The notes below the pieces were generated by a model. The model did no database searches, was not told where the DNA came from, and saw nothing but the letters and a program-made list of their open reading frames with translations. Source: Nitrospirae bacterium GWC2_42_7 (GTDB lineage Bacteria > Nitrospirota > Thermodesulfovibrionia > Thermodesulfovibrionales > UBA6898). From it: DNA of 5,664 nt. The position numbers and the translations under genes were made by a program. This document shows positions 1-4,808 of the stretch, piece after piece. Numbering within the stretch: the stretch's first letter is position 1; every line of letters begins with the position of its first letter. The DNA is taken from the NCBI GenBank assembly GCA_001803645.1, contig MHDW01000102.1:1-5664 (forward strand), written 5' to 3'.

Positions 1-29
1 CTTTTGAATCTCGCAAATATTTTTTTCTC

Positions 30-59
30 TTGACAACCTCTTTTCACATCGTGTATAAA
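30..59 (+). promoter_or_regulatory. Sigma70-like promoter upstream of the broken CPBP gene
   Basis: A consensus -35 box TTGACA (30-35) is followed after 18 bases by TATAAA (54-59), a five-of-six match to the -10 consensus. Transcription would start near 66. It points rightward into the degraded CPBP protease gene and was probably that gene's original promoter. The tract before it (21-26) is T-rich. No operator-like palindrome is evident. The call rests on sequence match and spacing only. Confidence 0.55.
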
Positions 60-91
60 AAACTGTCATTAAAAAATTCGTGGGGTTATAA

Positions 92-529
92 ATGGAAATG
101 GTTGATCGGTGTGATCGGAATCAAAGTTGTAACGCCTTGCAAGAAAGGCAAATCTGTTCTTTGCCTTTTATAATACCAAGCCCATTTATTCCCCAACATA
201 AAACTTATAAATAAAAACATATTTATCAAATAAGGGGGCACCATGACAAGTGGACAAGGCAGTTTTAGAATCGTATCAATTTTTTTAGGTATGTTCATCT
301 CAATACTTTTATCATCTTTGATAATGCAATAAAAGAGCGAACAGGAGTTGTTTCCGCACTTTTTTAGCAATCCCTTATTTTTGCTCTTATGCATCTGCTT
401 ACATTTTATCCTTTTCTCCTTGGAATTGTTTTAGCTTACATTTATGAAAAAACTGGTTCTCTTTATCCATCAATCCTTCTTCATATTATTTCTAATAGCA
501 TTGCTTTTTCTGCGGTATTGTGGAAATGA
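92..529 (+). pseudogene. Decayed CPBP-family intramembrane metalloprotease (CAAX protease/Abi type)
   Basis: The last 53 codons (368-526, stop TGA 527-529) read as the C-terminal part of a CPBP protease. They contain the FxxxH motif (FALMH, 380-394), the family-typical stretch LGIVLAYIYEKTGSLYPSIL, and the HxxxN motif (HIISN, 482-496). These motifs carry catalytic-site residues of this membrane protease family. The same frame continues upstream as NAIKERTGVVSALF, but an in-frame TAG at 365-367 interrupts it. Further upstream, family-like pieces appear in different frames: VLE..FF in frame 1 near 262-288, and LGMF in frame 3 near 285-300, where EExxFRGxF is expected. At least two frameshifts and one nonsense mutation are therefore inferred. 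The left boundary is uncertain; 92 is the first ATG after the promoter, and a hydrophobic-looking KWKWLIGVIGI in another frame starts at 90. A 29-codon frame at 243-332 with AAGGGGG before it is best read as part of this wreck. No intact product is expected. Family identity is clear for the 3' part and inferred for the rest. Confidence 0.72.
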
Positions 530-584
530 ATTCAGGTTTTAGCCTACGTAAGGGTACAAAGCAAATAGATAACTTGAGGGATAT

Positions 585-803
585 CTACGGCACCAAAGTA
601 AAACTTTTGCAGTGTTTTGGCTTTAAAATAGAAAAATGACGCCTGTCGGTTGTAAATATCTTTTTAACTTTTAATCTTTCAGCTATAGCCATAATGGATG
701 CATCTACAAAGCCGAGATTGGCATCCTTAGATGGGCCGAGATATTTATTAAGAACGTAACAAGCCTGAATTTGCCTTGTCTTTAAATCAGCTCTCCATTC
801 CAC
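585..803 (-). pseudogene. C-terminal half of a VapC-like PIN-domain protein (5' truncated)
   Basis: The 72-residue frame from a GTG at 803 matches the second half of PIN-domain VapC-type ribonucleases. LGFVDASIMAIAERL carries the third acidic residue, and TTDRRHF carries the fourth. The end (ILKPKHCKSFTLVP) is also typical. Full-length members are about 130-145 residues. The N-terminal half, with the first catalytic Asp and the following Glu, is missing, so an active nuclease is not expected. A TGA lies three codons before the GTG and there is no Shine-Dalgarno sequence. The 5' end overlaps the 3' end of the neighbouring ATPase gene by 22 nt. Homology probably begins only around LKTRQIQACY, close to the ATPase stop, which marks a recombination or insertion junction. 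No antitoxin gene is visible. An extra LGPS before KDANLGFVD suggests further drift. PIN assignment is firm; non-functionality is inferred. Confidence 0.75.
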
Positions 804-1921
804 AATTGTTCAATAAACATCTGCCATGGCAGGACTTGAATATTACTACCCAGATTACGGGGATGTTTTTCCAAACATACAAGGCAGAGTTTTTTTACCG
901 GCCCGTCATCAATGAGGGTTTTCAAAGAACGTATATCTCCTTCATGTACGCGGGAAGATCCCTTAATTTCAACTGCCAGCTCTTTGTCTCCCAAAATAAA
1001 ATCCACTTCCTTCCCGGTACTGGTGCGCCAGAAAGTAATAGGCAAATCGGGATTTCTATAGGCCTGATAAGCTTTTAATTCCATCAGGATATAATGCTCG
1101 AAGGCTTTGCCGAATTCTGGACTTCCAAGAAGCGGCCTGCGGCGTGATAGATAATTAGCAATACCTACATCAAATAAATAGAATTTTTCAGTGATAATCA
1201 TCCGACGGTTTTTTGATTTTTTCCATGGTGGTATCCGAAAACCAAGATAAGTATCTTCAAGGATATCAAAATACGTGCGGATTACTTTGTGAGAAACTCC
1301 TGTTTCCCTTGCGATATTGACATAGTTTATAAGCTCGCTTGAAGTTATTGCTGCCACATGAAGAAATTCATTGAAAGCCGGTATGTTTTGCGTGAGCGCT
1401 TCAGAGATAATTTCTTCCTTAAGGTAATCAGCAACATATGCCCGGAGCTCTTCAACAGGATTAGTTGACAAATAATGAGATGGCAATAGGCCGGAAATCA
1501 TAACTCGTTCCAGATCAAAATCTGTAACTTCCTTGTAAGACAACGGCACCATGTTTTTTCTCCATGCTCTGCCGCCTAATAAATTAGCATGGCCGCGGCG
1601 CAATTTTCTGGCGCTTGAGCCGGTAAGTAAAAAAGATATTTTTCGGTTTTCTATAAGCCAATGGACCTCATTCAGCAGTTGAGGAGCTTTCTGTACTTCA
1701 TCTATAACTATTAATCCTTTGTGATCCTGAAAACGTTCGCGCAATAAAGCCGGCCGTGAAATATATTCTGCTAAAGTGTCGGTTTTCAGTAAATCAATAA
1801 TCAGAGCTTCTTTTAATGTGTGCGAAATCCAGTAAGTTTTTCCGACTTTTCTGGGTCCCCATAAAAAAGCAGATTTTCCTGCCGGAAGATTAAGCTCAAA
1901 CAGTCTTTTTTTAATTTTCAT
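782..1921 (-). CDS. AAA+ ATPase with C-terminal DUF4143 (PD-(D/E)XK-like) domain
   Basis: This 379-residue protein has the usual size and layout of the widespread ATPase/DUF4143 family. An N-terminal AAA+ core has Walker A GPRKVGKT (22-29), Walker B LIVIDEVQ (70-77, D74/E75) and a sensor-1-like segment LLTGSSARKLRRG (98-110). A winged-helix-like region follows (about 185-230). The C-terminal DUF4143 nuclease-like fold includes E275 in FEHYILMELKAY, D307 in TGKEVDFIL and E318/K320 in AVEIKGSS, matching the expected E...D...ExK pattern. The physiological role of these proteins is largely unknown; they often sit singly in genomes and are variable accessory genes. The ATG at 1921 fits the family start (KRLFELNLPAGKS) and has a stop four codons upstream in frame (1935-1933). 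No Shine-Dalgarno is visible. A strong promoter ends only 9 bases before the ATG, so the mRNA is probably leaderless. The C-terminus LWNGELI looks native, so the gene seems complete although it abuts a truncated PIN gene. Confidence 0.9.
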   Translation of the reverse strand: MKIKKRLFELNLPAGKSAFLWGPRKVGKTYWISHTLKEALIIDLLKTDTLAEYISRPALLRERFQDHKGLIVIDEVQKAPQLLNEVHWLIENRKISFLLTGSSARKLRRGHANLLGGRAWRKNMVPLSYKEVTDFDLERVMISGLLPSHYLSTNPVEELRAYVADYLKEEIISEALTQNIPAFNEFLHVAAITSSELINYVNIARETGVSHKVIRTYFDILEDTYLGFRIPPWKKSKNRRMIITEKFYLFDVGIANYLSRRRPLLGSPEFGKAFEHYILMELKAYQAYRNPDLPITFWRTSTGKEVDFILGDKELAVEIKGSSRVHEGDIRSLKTLIDDGPVKKLCLVCLEKHPRNLGSNIQVLPWQMFIEQLWNGELI

Positions 1922-1930
1922 AATAAGGTC

Positions 1931-1959
1931 ATTTTATCCGGATAAATTACCCTTGTCAA
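1931..1959 (-). promoter_or_regulatory. Near-consensus sigma70-like promoter of the ATPase gene
   Basis: On the minus strand a perfect -35 box TTGACA (1959-1954) is followed by exactly 17 bases and then TAAAAT (1936-1931), a five-of-six -10 box. The predicted start point is around 1924-1921. That falls on or just before the ATPase ATG (1921-1919), so transcription would give a leaderless or nearly leaderless mRNA. The promoter lies wholly in the 65-nt gap after the M50 protease gene, giving the ATPase its own transcription independent of the upstream operon. Confidence 0.7.
1933..1946. promoter_or_regulatory. Perfect 14-bp palindrome over the -10 region (possible operator)
   Basis: TTTATCCGGATAAA is a perfect palindrome that overlaps four bases of the ATPase -10 box and runs into the -35/-10 spacer. 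A further TTATCC half-site lies at 1965-1970, just upstream of the -35 box and 31 bp (about three helical turns) from the TTATCC at 1934-1939. The placement is what a repressor operator would look like. The ATPase itself contains a winged-helix-like region, so autoregulation is possible, but this is inference. The palindrome has no T-run after it and is not a terminator for the upstream operon. Confidence 0.45.
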
Positions 1960-1986
1960 GCAAATTATCCTTTTTGCCAGAGATTC

Positions 1987-2847
1987 TTACTTTATCATCA
2001 CCGGCACGGGTATGAACGTAAGGACAAAAATTACCAGCATTACCCATCCAAGCATTTTTCTCATTGGAGTAAGCCCAATCTCCGGATAATGAATCGGCGG
2101 ATGTTTGAATCCAAAAACAAGAAGCAGGACTGCCCAGACGATCCATCCTTCATATACAAAGATGCCGAGCACTATCATTACACCTATCAGGATCTTGGAG
2201 AGCTTCTTATGCCTTTCCCCTAATAGTGCATAGGCAATATGCCCTCCGTCCAGCTGGCCGACAGGAATAAGATTAAGAAATGTCACAAAAAAACCTATCC
2301 ATCCTGCAAAAGCAATGGAATGAATGTTAAGCCCATAGTTATCCGGAATTGTTCCAACAACTATCTGAGCTATCCACGAGAACAATAATGAACTTCCCAA
2401 AATAAATTCTCCATCTTTAACATTATCTATGGGAATGATATTCGATAAAGAAAGCCCTATCACTACAGCTATAACAGAAAAAACAAACCCGACAATAGGG
2501 CCTGAAGCTCCTATGTCCATCAATGCATTTCTGGTTTCAATAGGAGATCTCATTTTAATGAATGCGCCTAATGTTCCGAAAAGTGTTGGAGCTGGTATAA
2601 AATAAGGAAGAGTTGCAATAACTCTGTGTTTTTTTGATGCTATGTAATGTGAAAATTCATGCGCAAGAAGAATAATAAGCAATGTTATCGAAAAAGGAAG
2701 CCCTTTGTAAATTTTCATAGGTTCCTCTATGATGATCTGGAATGGCTCCTTAATAACTATTACTCCTTCATGATAAGCACCAACCATAAGGGTTGAAAAA
2801 AAAGTCAGCACAAAAAGGATGATATTCAACCAGGGAATTTTCTTCAT
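1987..2847 (-). CDS. Site-2-type membrane metalloprotease (peptidase M50 family)
   Basis: This 286-residue polytopic membrane protein carries the hallmark zinc-binding motif HEFSH (63-67, catalytic E64) in a transmembrane segment. The second active-site motif NLIPVGQLDGGH (192-203) supplies the third zinc ligand, D200. Membrane segments are seen near 6-25, 49-68, 83-97, 112-136, 179-200, 218-247 and 265-284. The segment GTLGAFIKMRSPIETRNALMDIGASGP is typical of the cyanobacterial/archaeal/plant EGY-like branch of S2P proteases, which lacks a PDZ domain; none is seen here. Such enzymes cleave substrates within the membrane bilayer, often to release regulators, but no substrate can be named. 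The start ATG (2847-2845) overlaps the rimO stop as ATGA, and AAGGGAA (2864-2858) inside the rimO end can serve as ribosome binding site. It is the last gene of the thiL operon. No clear hairpin-plus-T-run terminator follows it. Confidence 0.92.
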   Translation of the reverse strand: MKKIPWLNIILFVLTFFSTLMVGAYHEGVIVIKEPFQIIIEEPMKIYKGLPFSITLLIILLAHEFSHYIASKKHRVIATLPYFIPAPTLFGTLGAFIKMRSPIETRNALMDIGASGPIVGFVFSVIAVVIGLSLSNIIPIDNVKDGEFILGSSLLFSWIAQIVVGTIPDNYGLNIHSIAFAGWIGFFVTFLNLIPVGQLDGGHIAYALLGERHKKLSKILIGVMIVLGIFVYEGWIVWAVLLLVFGFKHPPIHYPEIGLTPMRKMLGWVMLVIFVLTFIPVPVMIK

Positions 2848-4325
2848 CCAACAACAATTCCCTTCAGGTCATAATCATATGCCTCCACTATTTCAACATC
2901 AATAAAATCGCCCTTATTAATATTGGTGTGTTTTATCATCACAACACCGTCTATCTCTGGTGCCTGCGAATATATTCTTGCTATTGCAATGCCTTCATCA
3001 ACCTCATCAACAAGTGCTTTGAAGGATTTACCTATCAGTGCTTTGTTCTTTTCATATGAAATCTCTGACTGAGCTTTCATGATCCTGTCATATCTTTCAT
3101 CTTTGATCTTTTTCAGTAACTGTCCTTTGAGCTTATATGCGTAAGTGCCCTCTTCGTTCGAATACCTGAAAACACCAAGTCTGTCAAACCTCATCTCCTG
3201 AACAAATTTCTCCATACCCTCAAAATCCGTTTCAGTTTCACCCGGGAATCCAACGATCAAAGTTGTTCTAATGCTGATATCAGGTATCTCTTTTCTTAGT
3301 TTTAGGATCAATTTCTTGTGAAGCTGCCTGCTTCCGCCTCTTCCCATAAGTTTAAGAATCCTGTCCTCTGAATGCTGGAGCGGCATATCAATATACCTGC
3401 ATACTTTTTCTTCATTTTTTATTGTATCGATAAGCTCGTCTGTAATTGAGGTTGGATAAAGATAAAGAAGCCTTATCCAAAAATCGCCTTTGATGAAAGC
3501 TATCTCTCTTATAAGCCTGCTGATATTGTATCCGTCCAGCTCCTTGCCGTATGAAGTTATATCCTGAGCAACCAGTATCAGTTCCTTTATGCCTGAATTG
3601 ACCAAGTTCTCTGCCTCTCTTAATATCTCATCAGGTTTTAAGCTTCTGAATTTGCCTCTTATTTCAGGTATTATGCAATAAGAGCATTTCCTGTCGCACC
3701 CCTCTGCTATTTTAAGATATGCATATGGGGTATTTGATAATTTATCACCCTCCCCTTCATCCCCTCCTCTATGAGCCGTTGGCTCCGAGCCATAGGCCCT
3801 CAAGGGAGGGGAAATTAACTCCCCCTTCCCCCTCTTAAGATAAGAGGGGGTGCCGAAGGCGGGGGCGTTATCTTTTATGGAGGGTGAGGTGGTCTTTCTT
3901 ATTAATTTCTTATTTACTCCTCCTTTACTAAGAGACTTTCGGGAGGAATGGGCTGTTTTCTGTTCATCCAGAATATTACTGCAATATTCAACTATATCCT
4001 TATCTTCTCCAACACCCCATATGGCATCAATTTCAGGGATCTCTTTCTTGAGTCTTTCGCCGTATCTCTTTGCGAGACATCCGAAGACTATCAATTTTCT
4101 TTTTTTGCCTTTTGTTTTTAACGCTGCAAGTTTCAAGATCTCTTCAACAGATTCTTTTTTTGCGTCTTCTATAAAACCGCAGGTGTTTATCATTATAATG
4201 TCAGAGTCTTCAGTATCTGATGAATATCCAATGCCTTTTTCTCTCAGACTTTGGATCAATTTTTCAGAGTCAACCAAATTCTTTGGACAGCCTAGACTTA
4301 TTAAAGAGATCTTACCCTTTTTCAT
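2844..4325 (-). CDS. rimO: Ribosomal protein S12 methylthiotransferase RimO, with in-frame insertion
   Basis: RimO is a radical-SAM enzyme with two iron-sulfur clusters that adds a methylthio group to a conserved Asp of ribosomal protein S12. The N-terminal methylthiotransferase domain starts with SLGCPKNLVDSE. Its cluster cysteines are C13, C49 and C83. The radical-SAM motif is CDRKCSYC (C210, C214, C217), preceded by the family-typical YAYLKIAEG. Further landmarks are MPLQH (314-318), GFPGET (359-364) and a C-terminal TRAM domain (about 430-493). LGCPKN and the motif context favour RimO over MiaB. At 493 residues it is about 50-60 longer than usual. The excess lies in the linker between the two domains, where residues 147-194 are encoded by a palindromic repeat element and residues about 127-137 by a second inverted repeat. 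All catalytic motifs are intact, so function is probably retained. No good Shine-Dalgarno precedes the ATG at 4325; initiation may depend on an overlapping leader frame (4322-4351). The 3' end overlaps the M50 gene by 4 nt. Confidence 0.95.
   Translation of the reverse strand: MKKGKISLISLGCPKNLVDSEKLIQSLREKGIGYSSDTEDSDIIMINTCGFIEDAKKESVEEILKLAALKTKGKKRKLIVFGCLAKRYGERLKKEIPEIDAIWGVGEDKDIVEYCSNILDEQKTAHSSRKSLSKGGVNKKLIRKTTSPSIKDNAPAFGTPSYLKRGKGELISPPLRAYGSEPTAHRGGDEGEGDKLSNTPYAYLKIAEGCDRKCSYCIIPEIRGKFRSLKPDEILREAENLVNSGIKELILVAQDITSYGKELDGYNISRLIREIAFIKGDFWIRLLYLYPTSITDELIDTIKNEEKVCRYIDMPLQHSEDRILKLMGRGGSRQLHKKLILKLRKEIPDISIRTTLIVGFPGETETDFEGMEKFVQEMRFDRLGVFRYSNEEGTYAYKLKGQLLKKIKDERYDRIMKAQSEISYEKNKALIGKSFKALVDEVDEGIAIARIYSQAPEIDGVVMIKHTNINKGDFIDVEIVEAYDYDLKGIVVG
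3769..3795. repeat. Small palindrome nested in the left hairpin of the repeat element
   Basis: CTATG (3769-3773) pairs with CATAG (3791-3795). Inside, either GAGCC/GGCTC (3773-3777 with 3781-3785) or TGGCTC/GAGCCA (3780-3785 with 3787-3792) can form. It lies exactly where the enclosing CCCCTCC/GGAGGGG hairpin should have its short loop, and a 4-bp direct repeat CCTC (3766-3769 and 3798-3801) flanks it. It may be a second small element inserted into the loop of the first. It encodes roughly AYGSEPTAHR in RimO. Confidence 0.4.
3816..3870. repeat. Branched hairpin (three-way junction) within the rimO repeat element
   Basis: A 10-bp perfect stem, CCCCCTCTTA (3828-3837) with TAAGAGGGGG (3841-3850), closes a 3-nt loop. 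Next to it GCC (3852-3854) pairs with GGC (3858-3860) around GAA. Both are enclosed by CCCCC (3821-3825) with GGGGG (3861-3865), extended after one mismatch by TAAC (3816-3819) with GTTA (3867-3870). Together they form a three-way junction in either strand. No T-run follows in either direction, so it is not an intrinsic terminator. Confidence 0.7.
3918..3947. repeat. Second short inverted repeat in the rimO linker
   Basis: TCCTCC (3918-3923) and GGAGGA (3942-3947) are separated by 18 bases. They encode about residues 127-137 of RimO (SSRKSLSKGGV on the minus strand), in the same unconserved linker as the larger element. It may be a remnant of another palindromic insertion, or a chance purine-rich pairing. 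The case is weak on its own. Confidence 0.35.
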
Positions 4326-4351
4326 GTCGATTTATTGTGTTTATTGGGCAT
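4322..4351 (-). other. Nine-codon leader reading frame overlapping the rimO start
   Basis: On the minus strand an ATG at 4351 opens the frame MPNKHNKST and stops at TGA 4324-4322, which shares four bases (ATGA) with the rimO ATG (4325-4323). It is preceded by AAGGA (4363-4359) at an ideal 7-nt spacing, whereas rimO itself has no recognisable Shine-Dalgarno near its ATG. Ribosomes could load at the leader and reinitiate at rimO. The peptide has no recognisable function. This is inferred from signals only. Confidence 0.4.
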
Positions 4352-4382
4352 TCCGTCTTCCTTCTTGTCTTTTGGACAGATT

Positions 4383-4808
4383 TTACCAGCGTTTCATCTT
4401 TACTAAATAGAAAATGAAGATATAGCTTATGATTGCAGAGGCAAGAGCAAATACAGTTGAACCTACGGCAAACGGAAGAAGCAGATGGCCGAAATCCTCG
4501 AGAAATACGGAGAATGTCATATTAGACCAATCGATCTCAGGAATAATTTTATCAATATGCATAAGCTTTGCACCAAGCCATATTCCAAAGGAATATATCG
4601 GCACTATTGTCCAGGGGTTTGTCACAAAAACTCCCACTAAAGTAATGAACTTATTCAGTCTCAGCAGGTATGCAACTGCGATCCCGAGAATAGTATGTAT
4701 CCCAAGTAGGGGTGACATGCCGATAAACATCCCAATCGCAAAAGAAGAAGCTATCCTATGCGGGGATTCTTTGACTGAAATGATCTGCCTGAGTTTTGCC
4801 CTAAACAA
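4383..4808 (-). CDS. DUF2062 small integral membrane protein
   Basis: This 141-residue protein matches the DUF2062 family. It has the early motif SPHRIASSFAIGMFIGMSP (15-33) and a later TNPWTIVPIY segment (63-72). Hydrophobic stretches near 20-48, 53-80 and 105-136 indicate three or so membrane passes. The family is common in bacteria and has no established biochemical activity, so no function is assigned. The frame opens with TTG at 4808, overlapping the end of thiL by 8 nt, with AAGGGG about 10-15 bases before it; no other start lies upstream of the conserved motif except by running into thiL. MFRAKLRQ fits the family N-terminus. The overlap indicates translation coupled to thiL in one operon; rimO follows after 57 nt. 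Confidence 0.85.
   Translation of the reverse strand: MFRAKLRQIISVKESPHRIASSFAIGMFIGMSPLLGIHTILGIAVAYLLRLNKFITLVGVFVTNPWTIVPIYSFGIWLGAKLMHIDKIIPEIDWSNMTFSVFLEDFGHLLLPFAVGSTVFALASAIISYIFIFYLVKMKRW

Larger units (their letters stand above)
3745..3887 (-). repeat. 143-bp palindromic repeat element inserted in frame in rimO
   Basis: The segment is bounded by 9-bp perfect terminal inverted repeats, TCACCCTCC at 3745-3753 and GGAGGGTGA at 3879-3887. It is strikingly C/G-rich compared with the AT-rich gene around it. Inside are two stem-loop systems: CCCCTCC (3761-3767) with GGAGGGG (3805-3811), and a branched structure at 3816-3870. Read on the minus strand it encodes residues 147-194 of RimO, a low-complexity, Pro/Gly/charged segment without family counterpart. 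The other two minus-strand frames hit TAA within 18 bases of the right-hand end, so only the rimO frame is open there. No transposase is present, so mobility would need to be in trans. No convincing target-site duplication is visible. The composition resembles, from memory, dispersed intergenic repeats of Nitrospirota-like genomes; copy number cannot be tested here. Confidence 0.75.

Noticed and set aside
243..332. Independent 29-residue hydrophobic peptide (for example a small toxin) with AAGGGGG upstream
   Set aside because: Its sequence LGMF matches what a shifted CPBP frame would give at the EExxFRGxF region, so it is better explained as part of the pseudogene, though an accidental small peptide cannot be excluded.
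86..394. A 102-codon open frame on the minus strand opposite the CPBP remnant
   Set aside because: It has no family-like motif and lies antisense to recognisable CPBP sequence, so it is most simply a chance opening.
776..1078. A 100-codon plus-strand frame over the ATPase 3' part
   Set aside because: It is antisense to the DUF4143 domain with its ExK motif, and no ribosome binding site or motif supports it.
1922..1986. Operon terminator after the M50 gene
   Set aside because: The palindrome here is short and followed by no T-tract; its position fits an operator over the ATPase promoter better.
3828..3850. Strong hairpin considered as an intrinsic terminator
   Set aside because: No T-run follows on either strand, and it lies inside an open rimO reading frame.
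3745..3887. CRISPR array or tandem repeat
   Set aside because: The repeats are inverted arms of one element, not regularly spaced direct repeats, and there are no spacers.
3850..4410. A 186-codon open frame on the plus strand within rimO
   Set aside because: It is antisense to conserved RimO domain sequence and its translation is low-complexity Ser/Phe-rich; it has no recognisable family.
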